Shown piece after piece: positions 45,082 to 57,296 of a stretch of DNA of 64,000 bases. The position numbers and the translations under genes are program-made. Under the pieces are notes generated by a model. The model was not told where the DNA came from. It made no database searches and worked only from the letters and a program-made list of their open reading frames with translations. This DNA is from Isoetes taiwanensis (taxonomy: Eukaryota > Streptophyta > Lycopodiopsida > Isoetales > Isoetaceae): positions 5,131,625 through 5,195,624 of the forward strand of contig JAJEKV010000038.1 of assembly GCA_021234155.1 (NCBI GenBank), read 5' to 3'. The first letter of the stretch is position 1. The number at the start of each line of letters is the position of its first letter.

Positions 45082-48010
45082 TCAACTTTCTTCAAGCACC
45101 CCCAATGATATCATAGCCTTCTTCGACATCCACGGGGGTATTGTAATTCTCGCATTTCTAGCTGGAATAGTGTTTGGAGTCCATGAGTACAAAACACTTT
45201 CATAGTCTAGCCAAAGATCGGGATCACTTTCAGTTTCTCCTCCATCTCTTTGTCCAACAATCGGGTACCTTTCTTTTATCCGTCGTTGGTCAACCGATGC
45301 TTTGGACACCACCATTCCCCCCGCACATGGTTGAAGTTAATATTACCTTCTTCTTTGCAAATATCGAGATAGTGAACCCCAAACCACCTTTGGATATGTA
45401 TCTAAATCGATGGCTTTACTACCACAAATTGGTGGCATTCCAAGTCGAGTGGAAGGTTCATAAGCATCCATGCCTAGAAACTTTGGCCTATTGTTCTTAG
45501 GACCAACATAGTGTTTGTCGAGGAAGGAGGAGGAGCATATTGCTGCGAATGCTACTTACGGTGTCATCAAAATCCTCGGCACACCGCTAAGGTCTTCCAC
45601 CTAGTTTTAGGCAACCACCCTTCTTTCAATTCATCGAGGGATGTGTCTATCTCCCCAACGGGTTAATCACCTTCTTCCGGTAAGCCACCAAGGCACGGTT
45701 GGTGTCATGCGGATTGGTTTGCCAATGCTTTTATATAGTCTTGGATTCCTTCCTTAGTCAATCCCAATTGCTTCACTTCTTGGTGGGTTTTAAAAGCTTT
45801 TGGTTGACCTAGAGGTATCATAGGCTTGCCATTCTCATCTCGCCATATTTCCCCCCCTCCTCTCCACTCATCCTCACGAAGGTCTCATCTTCCATTGGAA
45901 GATTGGAATCCCATCTCTCACCCAAAAGTGAAGCTGGAGGCACGGAATGACCTTCAAGATCCAATGTATAACCATCCACACAAAGCTCTTCCAATCGGGC
46001 ACTTCTTCTATGAGAAGCTATAGGGTTTGGAGTAGTGCATTCATGCAAGATTTCCATTAGCCTAGGAAAGTTGGTCCTTTGTTTCTTTGCTTCATTATAC
46101 AACTATATTTGCCAAATAATGCATCCACATCCTCATGGGTATGCTGGGGGCATAGAAACCCTAAATTAACTCTTTCAAATATCCCCTGTTCTTTTCATTT
46201 GTTAAGTAGGATAGGAAAAGAAAACATCCACTGTTCTTATTTTGGCCTTACGTATGCATTATGGAAATGGACACAATTATCAAGTTGCAGTTGCAAGAGA
46301 AACCTTTTGGGTAGATCTTGAGGTTTAGCATGAAGTTGAAGCTCCAACATGTTCATTAGACCCATGCTTCCTAAACCTTGCCTTGCTGAACTTTTCAATA
46401 TTGTTAGGGTTTCCATCTAACAATGCTCTATGTAGTGCACGGCTGGCTGTAAGGTCACTGGAGGTGACCATTGTATCCATTTTCATAGTTTCTCAAACAC
46501 CTCATGATACTCCCAATATGAAAAAAACGGACCATCACTCCACAACTCCAAACTAAAATGGCCATAGTAGGTTTGATTACGCCCATGCAAGATTGCCCCA
46601 GTCATTGAGATACGTAAAGGGTATGATCTTTCCACATGACTTTGGTATGTACTTGAATTGTGGAAGACAAGTCTTTTGCTGGTCCATCTTGTCATGTATA
46701 ATACATAAATAGTTATTGGGTTCCAATGCGGATAAAGTCCTCCACATCCAATAACATGATCTACATGATAGTTGGTCAGTCATATGGTCCTTCATATGCT
46801 CCCTTATCCTAGCCCTTTGACTAGGTTGCAGGTCTTATCAAGAGTCTCCTTCAACTTAGCACATAAATTGCACTTTGCAAAGTTGTTTGAAGTTGCTATG
46901 GTGACATGATTGAAATGCTTCTTCCATAACCTACTAAAGCTAGGTTGGGATATTGGAAGAATTCCCAATTCTCAGGAGTAGGGAATTCACTTCTTCAAAA
47001 TACTCTTTTTGAGTACAATGTGATGGCAACCTTTTCTCAACAAGCTGCTCTTCCCTTTTCATCCCTTACGCTTTTGTGTGGCATAGACTACGCATTGAAA
47101 TCAATATATTTTTCAAATATCTCCACGGCAGCCCAAGGTCCTAGGCTACATTTGGTCTCAACAAACCATTATTTCCATGTAAAAGCAATCTGTTCCCCCT
47201 GCTTTTTTTTTTTGCCAATTATGCCATGAAGAAGTTGGAATTGCATGGATACTCTGCCATGCTTTTTGCACATATCCATTTGCCTAGCAAAGGGTATCTT
47301 TTTGTTTGGGTTTCTTTCATCTTGAAGTGCATGCTTTCGAAGATTGTGTACATGTAGGTCCTCCTCTCATCAGCGGTGTACTCTTGAAAAGTGGCTCTTG
47401 CTTCCACCAATTGTTCTATTGTGAAGAATTGCATACAATCACTCAACAACAATCGGAGCCCCTAACCTTCACCATTGTCTCACGTTTGGTGTCACTAATC
47501 AACTTGGCTCTTTTGCTAGGATAATGTCGGCAAGCGATACTTCTCCCCTTTTGCCTAGGTTTAGAGTTCAAGCGCCAATGGATCAATATCAAGACAATCA
47601 TTGTCCCCAACAACCTCGGGCTACGGAAAAATATAATCCTCCACAAATTGAACACTACTTATAGGCCATGCCATGATGCAAGGAACCTCAATTGCTTGAC
47701 ACAACCAAAACATTCCTTGTCACCCAAACCTTTACCTTTCGGTTGTCTTCCAACATCGAAATTGCAATACCAATATTGTCTTCCCTAGCCTTTCATCATT
47801 AACGACTTGACCGGGGGATGCTAGCACAATGACTCCTTGGCCTACTATTTCCTTGTTGCACTTGTGCATGATTCTCACCTTCTTGTTCCTCCATTGCACC
47901 CTACTATAGAGGGACTAATTGTTTTTCTTCAACATTCTTGCTAGGAGTTGGTTTTCATTGATATTGCTCTTTTCAATATGTTGCACACCATCTTGAGTTG
48001 GAGGCACCAT
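45082..48010 (-). pseudogene. Element A leftward gene: DUF7869-type putative transposase
   Basis: Minus strand. The N-terminal part at 47452-47219 reads MQFFTIEQLVEARATFQEYT to YPLLGKWICAKSM. Then PENWEFFQYPNLALVGYGRS near 46980-46930, CRSCYWMWRTLSALEPNNYL near 46760, IIHDKMDQQKTCLPQFKYIP near 46700, LHGRNQTYYGHFSLELWSDG near 46600-46500, ASRALHRALLDGNPNNIEKF near 46450-46400, and DLPKRFLLQLQLDNCVHFH near 46310, the LDN box. A C-terminal INFNHVRGEWWCP stretch and an acidic tail end at 45082. Motif order agrees with DUF7869 proteins, and the D/D pair is shared with element B. Frame breaks are frequent. It diverges from the ParB-like gene of the same element. Confidence 0.7.
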
Positions 48011-48059
48011 TGACCTAGGCAAATTGCACCCTTTTTAGTCAATGAGTAAGAAAAATTAT

Positions 48060-48560
48060 TACACCATAAGATAAAAAAATGCATTACATTTATGGAATAT
48101 GTAGAGGTAAATCAAATTTTTTAAAAGCAAGAAATTCCTTGGAAATAGGTTTAATATAATAATAACAATGAAGTAAGCGAAATCATTTAAAACAAAATTT
48201 TCATGGCAACAACAAAGGAAATGACATTTATATAAATATATCAAATTTTAATTATCGAAAATTTGGATATATGATTCTGAAAAAAGACATATAACTAATA
48301 GGCGTGAGAATTTATTATCCATAATAATATACCCTAGATAATATATGGCGGGAATTTAAATGCGCTGGCGTGTTATTTGAGGCAATAAATTATTCACGCT
48401 AAGAGCTAATTAACCCTATATAAATCCGGTTCACGCTCTCAAGACCTCCATTACGTCCCAATTTTTTTTTTTACGCCCGCCATGGCGTTCAGCCTCGGCT
48501 TTCGACCTTCATGAAGAACCGAGGTCTCCTCAAAGAGGCGTCGGGTTGAAGAACCCCCGC
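48060..48560. promoter_or_regulatory. AT-rich region between the two divergent genes of element A
   Basis: Lies between the DUF7869 gene (leftward) and the GA-rich start of the rightward gene. It includes a cctatataaatcc TATA-like box at about 48414-48427 (copy 1: 148-160), repeated as gcctatataaatcc near 49667-49681 (copy 1: 1374-1389). The motif caattaattattcacgctaa-like occurs before both boxes, so the promoter-like unit appears twice. Confidence 0.4.
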
Positions 48561-48572
48561 TCAATTCCCCCC

Positions 48573-48885
48573 TCATTGATTTTCTTTCCCAATTCTCCTC
48601 GATTCGATTGAGGAGGATGATTCTGATTCGTTATGGAAGAGGAGGAGTTGAGCTCCTCTCGATTCCCTCGATTGAAGAGGAGGAAGAGGGAGGAAGAGGA
48701 GGAGTTGGAGGAAGAGGAGGAGATGTCCTCCCAAGAGCACATGGCTCTGCCTTGAGGGGGGTTGGCTTGACCGAGAAAGCGAGGAGAATGAAAAGGAGGA
48801 GGAGGAGGAGGAGGGAGGAGGAGGAGGAGGAGGATTCGGGAAGAAGGTCGACAATTCGACCCGTTTTTTGGAGTGGTTAAGAGAT
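48573..48885 (+). other. GA-rich, acidic/basic coding-like segment near the start of the element A rightward gene (copy 2)
   Basis: Homologue of 300-620. One plus-strand frame (48608-48880) reads MKRRRRRRREEEEEEDSGRR near its end. The opposite strand gives Ser/Pro-rich antisense frames. The reading frame cannot be fixed. Confidence 0.35.
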
Positions 48886-48899
48886 GAACCGAGGTTTGC

Positions 48900-51800
48900 A
48901 TGTGATTTCTTTTTTTTTTTTGTTTTGCACCTTTCTTTCTTTTCTAACACCTTTCTTTCTTCTTTGTTGCGGCGTGGAAGAAGAGTGATCGCAGAATCAG
49001 GTGACCCATTTTTTGTTTCCATTCTTCTGAAGTTTTGGACGCGCCTCAGGGCATTTTTTTTCGTAAATTGTGTGAAAAAGCCGGACAGCTGCTTCCAAGC
49101 CGGACATCTGTACATACAAGCTTCTTTTTTAATGAAATCAAGCGGTTTTCTTCATAAACTTTGTCTTCAAAGCGGTTTTCTTCAAAGCAGGTTTTTTTAC
49201 GTACATAAATTTTTTTGGATAAAATCAAAGCTGTATTCTCAATTATTTTGGCTCCAAGCTGTTTTTCTCTAAAATTTTGTCTCTCTAAAATTTTGTATCA
49301 CGCAAAATTTTGTCTCAACAAAGTCTGGGGAACACTATAAATCAACCACATGAGAAATCTCGATGCATCCACGGTAACCATAGGAAATTTTCCTATCGAC
49401 CTAAAACAATTCCCCAACCTTACAAGTCATTTTTTTTTTAGCCTTCATAATTTTGCCTTTAAAATCATTTTTAAGTTAGCCTATATAAAATTTCTAAATT
49501 CTATTTTTGAATGCAATAAATGGAATAAAATGCAGTGAGAATTTATTGCATGAAATGCAATATTCTCCATATATACCATATACATGTCGTAATGCGGCGG
49601 GAAGGCCGTGCGCATGGCGTGTTAATTCAAGCAATCAATTATTCCGCTAACTTTTTTCTAATTGTGCCTATATAAATCCATTTTACGCTCTCAAAGTTCC
49701 TACATTTTCTTCCTTCCTTCATACGATTTGCGGTTTAAACCTGGCGTGTTTGGATCCGCCGTCCGAAATCTTGGTGGCGATTTATATTCATCAATGTTAG
49801 ATGTTTGGTTTCGGCAATTCCTAACTTACTAAAAGACTTCGCCTTTTTGTTGCGTAGCATCGTAGCGAGGAAATCGGAGACTTCGAATTAAAACCAAAAG
49901 CGAGAGGACTAAGGTCTGCGAATCGAAAAACCTCGGAATTAAAACCACAAGCATAGTCCTCCGTTCTTGAATCCTTCCAGCCCTCGAGAACTCAAGGTTA
50001 GTTTTCATTTAGTTTTAAGTTGCATCTCAATGGCGGGTTTAATCCAAGAAGACAAGCTTTTGCATTTGCTTTCGGGCAGAGGCGGCGGATGATGTTTATG
50101 AAAACCAGAATAGTTTTTATAAACTTCATGCGCTTCTTTGTTCAGTAAATTCTTGAGTTTCTCTTCTGAATTAATCATGCTATTGCATGCAAGTTTCTAT
50201 TATGAATAAGTGTAGTAGAAAGCATTAGAAAAATCGAAAGATAATATTTGAAACACGCTAAAAGCGTGTTTTATGGTAACAATAGCCTTCAACATGAATA
50301 CTGCATTTCGGCGTGCATTCGTGAGGGGAGAAAAAAAAAACACATGCTGGATAGATAAGTAAATAGATAAAGGCCGGGCAATTATTTACGGTTGGGCCTT
50401 TTTCTCCTTGAATGCGGCTCGGTTTTCTCCCCCGGCGTGTATAGTTTTCCTATATAGCGGTTTACGGCGGCGTGCAAACAATTGTATCCCTACTTTCAAC
50501 TTTTACGCTAAACAGGGTGTCTCTTAGATTTCTAAGTTTATAAATAAATAAATATAACACGCCCGGTGAATGAACCGATACTTCAGCTCACTTCCTATTG
50601 ATAGATGCCGGTTACATTAATCACCGGTTGGTGGCGAAGATGGATTGGAATTACATTTGGGCCAGCAATCACCTGACCCGACTCGGTTTGGCTCCAATCT
50701 CGGTCGGTTGAACAGCGGTAGAGCACCGGTTAATTTGGAGCACCGATCTTGCAACCCACGGAGTACTTGGATCAAGTAATGATGATGGCGGCGGCCTTGG
50801 GGCAATGATAGATACGGGCTCGGGGCCCTTACTGTCCGCGGAGGCTCGCCCTCTTATCTAATCACCGAGAATGCGGTACATGCATTGATCGAAGTGAATC
50901 TCGCATCCGTCATTTCGAGATTCAAAATGAGGCTAGCGTTTCTTAGTGGTTAGCCTCTATGCGGGATGCCCCAACACGAACCACTACCACAGGCGGTATA
51001 CGATGCAATGGAGATGGCTCAACCAATGGAACCACTACCGCTTGGCGCTATCTGATGCATTGGAGGTTCAACCAATGGGCGGGGAGGTGGGCGGGGAGGA
51101 GGCGGGGAGGTGGAGGTGGAAGCGGCGGGGGGTGGTGGAGCTAGAGCACGGTGTTTTTCTTTGGGGTTTTACGGAAAAATTCACTATGCCTGCAATGGAA
51201 ATGGGAGTATCGATAGCCCGGCTACTCGATGGGCCGGGCTTGAAAGCGATAGTCACGGGATTTTTGTGCGGTTTATCCGGTTTATCGATTATATACAATT
51301 GTAATCTTTTTCCAATGAATACAACAAATTTTGTCTACTTCTATATTTCTACAATGTAATACATGTTACATACCTTTTTAAGCGGTTTCTTGGCCATGCA
51401 ACAAATGTTCCAACACTTTCTCCAACCGTATCCCCCCCGGGGTGTCTGCGAGGTAAAGCTTCATCCATAGCGCGGCGATTAATCAACGTAACTTCGGACA
51501 TACTTATCCCCGGCGAATTCCATGGCGGTTTTCTGGTCGGATCGATGGAGTCGATCTTGCATAATCCTACTTTCCTTTTACGATTTGTAGTTAACATGAA
51601 ACATTCATCTTCGACTTTACTGCGAGAAAATTGCTATTGAACACCTACTATTGGAAATTAATGTTCAAGCTATTGGAATGAGATGAGTACGAGTGCGTAG
51701 CCATTCTTGAGAAGCTGATTTGAGTCTCTGAAGCTGATTTGAGAAAAGAAAGCTATGGAAACTTCGGCGGTCGGGAAAATTGAATTAGAAGAAAGATTAT

Positions 51801-52600
51801 GGTTAACTACGTTTAGGGCGGGATAAATTTGGCGGGATACTTTTTGGGTAGATTGGTTTTAAAAACTTAATGAAAGAAGTCGGTGGACGGGTCTTCGTCA
51901 TTATTATTTGTATGTGTCAAGAATATTTGAAAGCGCATTTTGTGTTTTCTTGAAATTCAAATTTCTCTATTTCAAATGCGGTGAAAAAGCTATTTCTTGG
52001 CGGCTTCGGCGTATCCGGCGACCCAGGCTCTGTTACTAGGCGACTCAGGAGATGTCTTCTAAAAGCGAATCGAGGTCGGCGGGGCGGAGGAGGAAGCGGT
52101 GGAAGAGGAATCTCTAAACCCGGCTCTTCTCAAGTTTCGGAGGGCGTTGATCGAGAATACGAAGAATACGAGAACCCTATTCAAGGTATTTAATTTACCC
52201 ACAGAATACACCTTTGTGTGGAGAGTATTATGCTTGCATGAATTTGAGATATTTCCTTGCCTTGAGATAATATGCTTTGCATGAGTTTGAGTTATTATAG
52301 CTTTGCATGAATTTTAAATATTAACATCGGTTAATGCTCGATTGTGGATTACGTAGAACATAATTTTGCTCTGTTTTATATATAGAATATAGCGGTGTTA
52401 GGCGGTTGGAGATAGCAATGTTCAATGAGGTTAAATAGTGTGAAATATGGATTCATGAAGGGTATGTAGCTTAAAATGTGGATGCAAAATAATTTAGTTT
52501 CAAATTAGCATAGCATGGTCAATAATAGGAGATACCAACCGCATGGCGTGATTTGTACTAATTTAGGTTTAAAATGCATGGCGTGATCTCTTGTTACGAA
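48900..52600 (+). other. Element A interior without recognisable coding (copy 2)
   Basis: Counterpart of 620-4300. G-rich ggcggggaggtggaggtgga at about 51080-51130. CACGC/GCGTG palindromes near 50250-50275, 50555-50575 and 52550-52590. No protein family recognised. Confidence 0.4.
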
Positions 52601-52619
52601 AAGTACTCTAAAAGTGCTC

Positions 52620-55600
52620 ATCTTCATTTGCGGTGCTCAAGAGGAAGAAAACCCTACTAATTAGGGTTCTAATCACGCCAAGAAAGCAAGAGGCGGGGCG
52701 ACCCGGATCACGGTACCATATGATCTCACCTTAGATGATGAAGGGCGATTCTTATAGCAACCCACCGACCACACGCCCATACGAAGAGGAAATGGGGCGA
52801 GGGTGCCGAGTGGTGCGTTGACCTTGCCAAGACAAATGGCAAGCTCGACTTAACTCTCTTCTCGAGGAAAAGGAAGCGGAACAAGATGGCCAAACAAGGG
52901 ATCCTAATCTCTTGTGAGGAAGAGGATGACACCAAGCGCAAATTGCTCTTGGAGATTACGAAGCGAGAAGAAAGATCTGCTCGGACTTACTCTTTGTAGA
53001 GCTCTCGCATACAAGGATACGTTCATGAAAAGCGGATGTGAGCGGTGAGACATGTTTTAAGTATGGTTGGCCAACCAATGTAGCGATTCGCCAATATCTA
53101 TTTGCCAAGGGGTTACGGTATGCGTAGAGGCATGTTCACTAAAGCCAGACACCAAGTCACTATTTGCGCGCAAGCTAGGGGAATTAGCTGACTTGAAAGC
53201 TTCTAAAGGGTCCTAGATCTAGGGAAGAATGTTCAACTGCGGTTGTCGAAGGCATGGAGGCTTACGTTTTTGAGAATGAGCGGGGCCAGTGGCTGACTAG
53301 AGGCCATGAACAAAATTTGAATAAATACTACGACCATTATCCATTGGGTCTTAAGGAAACTTTTGCGATCCATGTGAAGTCCCTCATCCGTTCACCAAGC
53401 TCCATTTATGTTAGCGAGAAGATATGATCCGGCACATGCCATGGAGATTGTTGAGCATGATTAGTAATCGAGGTCAAATGCCTATGCCGGCGGATGTGCT
53501 ACCTTGGGATATGATCTCGAACAAGCTTCTTTGTGTGGAATGACGTCCGGGGAGCTATTATCAAGTGATGATATTAAATATGTCATCATCGGCGGGCAGA
53601 CATTCGTTGAGGCACAAAAGGCCATCATCGGCGGCCGAGAACAAGCAGGCCAAAAAGTGTTCTACAATCACTATGCGTATAGGAGGTGTAATTATCTTGG
53701 ATGCCAATACTTCACTGCAGATTTGGTCGAGATTAGTGCAACTTTGAATGAAATGGGGAAGACATTTCTATACAAAAGGTAATCAACTTTGGTTTCATAA
53801 ATTGTATTCCGCCCGGGCGTGCTTTCAAATCAAACCAATTCGCCCGGTGTTTTGAAATCAATCAAATTCCGCCCGGTGTTTTCAAGTCAACCAATTGATT
53901 TGAAAACGCTGGCGTAATGATTTGAAACATGCTGGCGTGAATTGGTTTGATTTGAAAGCTGCGCTGGCGTGAATTGCATTAGTAACTTTATTCATTTCCG
54001 CCCGGTGATTTTTCTCTTCATCAATTCTATTCAAATGCGGCGTGTTTCTATTCTATGATCTTGATTCAATATGCGTACTATTGCGGTCCATACGTTGAAC
54101 AAGCTGCGCATACGCCCAGATCAGCGATGGGTGGAATATGGCTGCCCATTGCCCCACCGGGCGAGCGGGTCAAAGTCTGAGCATTCAAAGCTCTTTGGGC
54201 GGACTCTCATCATGAACAATTATCTGAGGAGAAGAAGAAGGCGCAAGAAAATCAAAGAAAAAAGGTGGTGATGACATTGCGAGATCCTTACGAAAGCTCA
54301 TCGGCCAGTCGGGACCAACGGACTTTCGTATAAGATTGTGTTTTGTAAAGGGCGGTATGGCTCAAGTGGAATGAATGCGGGGCGCTTATGCACAAGGGGA
54401 AGGCTGCCCGGATACTATGGGTAGGGGTGCCTCTGTTGATGTAAGCATCTTTGACTTGAATGTGGCGAGAGATGAGAAAGACTTCGGGGGGGCTAGGCAT
54501 TATTTGAGACCATTTGGGTTTTAGACCCGGTGCTTAAAAGGAAGTCTTATACAAGAAGGGTGCTTTCACCAAGGATAGGATGTCCGCCGTTGAGTCTTTG
54601 CTGATCATGTAAAGGATATGCATTACAATGAAGTCATTTGTAGAATTTGAGTTACAAAAGGCTATCGGGGGATGTGGCATTATCGAAATTGGATTCTTTG
54701 GACAAATACAAGGTCGATAATGATGACATCAAGAAGTTTGTATTACGGTCAAAGGACTTCCTAAAAAAATTGGAAGGCTAAAAATACAAAACATAAGGAG
54801 ACTCTACCCCCTAAAAGGTGCTTGGCTGAGTTGAGAAGAAAAGTGGCCCTTGTGAAGAAGATTCTTGGAGAAGGCGACCATCCAGTATTCAGTCTCCATT
54901 GGGTACAAAGGTCTCTTGCCAGATTCAAACCGGCCTTAAAATATATCACTCTTTGTGTTGGACGGGCGAGGGGGGTGGGAGAGGAGATATGGGCATGAAC
55001 CGAGAAGGACTACAGTAGCTTCTTTACCGGTGTATAGGATTGACAAGCGAGAGGTCCTTCACTATTGTCATCGTTTGTCCTTGGTGAGTCACATGCATGC
55101 ACTATCTGCTGCTCATGATCTGGAGTGCCTCAAAGTTATTAGGGAGGGATGCCTAATATATGATGTTAAGGATAATGAGGCATGAAGCGAGCGGAAGATG
55201 GCACATGTGATCTTTATTATGATATCCATCTTTGTCGGGCGAGGAATATGATATTGCTAAGGCCAAGGGTGACAATAGCGGTGCATGGGAATGTTTTCTT
55301 CTAGATGATCGGACTTAAGAACTATATTCTTTCATACGGATCGGGGATCGGTCGAAACGGGATGAGTCGAGGAAAGAGGATGAGGATCGGGGACCCCCTC
55401 CTAAGTGGGAAATCAAGTCTGAGCTACAAACTAAGGAGAAGGGCCCCTTAAATAAAAATGGATTTCCCAGATCTATGGCTGCTTACCTCGTCGAGGCATT
55501 TGCTCAATTGATACAACTGCTTGGAGCTTCATGTTGGAGGTTATATTGCGAGAGGCTCTTATGGGTGCAAGAAGATGTCTTTGCTTTGTGAGTGATGAGC

Positions 55601-56960
55601 GGGCCAAAGACTTTCTTGAACCATTCCTCATGCATGTGCTTGCCAAGTCTCCTAAAGGCCCTTATGGCAACCTGAAATCATCGACAATCAAAAGTCTCGT
55701 AGACTTGTCCAATTCGAAAGTGGGGCGTTGCTCTGGAGTGGGAACTAGTATCTGCGGACGATAAGGAAAGCGATAATGAACAAATATTTTGCTAAAGCTG
55801 GTTGCTCAAAAAATGCTTTGTGATGGCGGCGAACTTAGGGAATATTTTTGCCCACATTGCGGGTGATGCAAGCAACAATAGAGTAGATTCACAAGTTAAC
55901 AATGAACTAATTGGCGGGGAAAGCGAAAATGAAGGCAACGAAGGCGGCTCTAGTGATTCACGAGGTTTGCCAAATCAATAGTAAAATAATGTCGGTTGTG
56001 AAGGGCCTTGGAACTAATAGAAAATAACAATTCTAACGGTCGGAAGAAGGCGAAGATTAAGGGTGGCGAAGGGAGAATAGCCTTAGATGGTGGCGTGGCG
56101 AAGATGATAGGTATGGCCTTGCCCACGAAATAGCGCACGCGCGTGATTTAATTTGTATTACCTTTGAATTAAATCGCGCCAAAGCGTGCTTTGATTATTT
56201 TTCGTTGTCAAACTAAAATCCGGAAGCCGATTTGGTTATGACTATTTCAAATCACGCTTGGCGTTTGTATTGTTTGTGTTATCGTATCTTGGCCGACGGA
56301 TACATGTTTGATGTTTTGGCTTCCATTGCGTTTCTAAGAAGGTTGTGGTGTTCGACCTAAGCGGAGTCCTTTGCAAGACTTTTAGAAAAATAAATTCACA
56401 TGGCTAGAAACGGTTTCATCGGACACCGGTAGAATCAAACACCAAGTGGATCTATCGACGCACTTGAAGGAGATGCTAGGCGAGGCATTCAGGGTTATTT
56501 CGAGTTGGTATTTGGTCATCCATGGAACTAAGGAACATCAAGGATACTTTGGAGGCTTTGGGGAAATCGTAGACATTGGTTGACCCTTTGGGATCAGAAC
56601 AAATGTGTGAAGTTCACTAATCCCAAAAGGATCCAACAGGCAAGCCTATCTTCATCAAACACTTGAGTAACATGATGGGCCGAACTTGGTATCGAGAATA
56701 AGGATGATATAATCATAGTGGATGATGATGCTCTCAAATGCTTCTACAATCAAACACAGATTTTGAATCCACCATCTTACGATCCAAAAACTTTGGGACG
56801 GATGATTTTCTGGTGAAGTTTGTGTCTATTATGCATAATTTGGCTATGGGGATGGCGGTGGGTGAAGTGTTAGATTCGTTTTAAGGCTGGATAGAAGCGG
56901 TGACATGGAACCACACCTTGTTAAATCATTGGAAAAACATGGATTGATCCCTTAATGTTT
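52620..56960 (+). pseudogene. Element A rightward gene: ParB-like domain with possible methyltransferase-like C-terminal half
   Basis: Plus strand, better preserved than in copy 1. EAYVFENERGQWLTRGHEQN lies near 53250-53320. The ParB-like box at 53570-53780 reads DDIKYVIIGGQTFVEAQKAI IGG, then YFTADLVEISATLNEMGKTF. GGQ-x2-x-EA matches the ParB/Srx-type GGQH..A core. Later pieces are AELRRKVALVKKIL near 54815, REGCLIYDVKDNE near 55145, a glycine-rich VGGYIAREALMGARRC around 55530-55580 that resembles methyltransferase motif I (frames combined), and NRRHWLTLWDQNKCVKFTNP near 56570. I found no DPPY box here, so the methyltransferase call is weaker than in element B. The large palindrome cluster (53800-54060) lies inside the gene. 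Confidence 0.5.
53800..54060. repeat. Cluster of CACGCC/GGCGTG palindromes in element A (copy 2)
   Basis: Counterpart of 5535-5800: ccgcccgggcgtgc near 53810, cgcccggtgtt several times, then aaacgctggcgta, acatgctggcgtgaattgg and gctgcgctggcgtgaattgc at 53905-53965. Each differs from copy 1 only within the C/G core. Confidence 0.7.
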
Positions 56961-57260
56961 TATTGGAATATATGATATTTTTGTATGATATTTGTGCCAT
57001 GTATCGATAATTTCGAGTCTGGAAGTGCCTCGCGTTCCATGCAATTTGTTATTATCAAACCTAATATTATCATCTATCGAGCAAGCAATATTTGTCTCAT
57101 CTATGTTAGCAACTTGCTCTTCATTTCTGCATATTTCAATTCGCATATGAAAAGTCACACGTGAATCGCAACCTTATGTTATTTTTGAAGTCCAAAAAAA
57201 AAGATTAAAAAAAACAAAAACCCCCTAGAAGACAATAGCAGGTTGGCGTGATTTTGGAGT

Positions 57261-57292
57261 TGACATAATCCCAATTTAATTGGATGATGGTT
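57261..57292 (-). repeat. Element A right terminal inverted repeat
   Basis: Read on the minus strand it begins aaccatcatccaattaaatt. It differs from the left end by c for t at the tenth base and a for t in the following ttatgtc segment. The matching TATT target copy is at 57293-57296. Confidence 0.88.
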
Positions 57293-57296
57293 TATT

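Larger units (their letters stand above)
44881..57292. mobile_element. Element A: complete 12.4-kb DNA transposon with DUF7869 and ParB-like genes
   Basis: The left end (44881-44912) and the reverse complement of the right end (57261-57292) agree over about 32 bases with only a few mismatches; both begin aaccatcat and share caattaaattggg. TATT flanks both sides (44877-44880 and 57293-57296). The outside sequences join into one L1 reverse-transcriptase reading, which proves the boundaries. Inside are a leftward DUF7869-type gene (about 48010-45082) and a rightward gene with a ParB-like domain (about 52620-56960), plus many CACGCC/GGCGTG palindromes. I cannot place it in a named superfamily: a 4-bp TATT duplication and this gene content match none that I know well. 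Both genes look damaged, so it may now be immobile. Confidence 0.85.
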
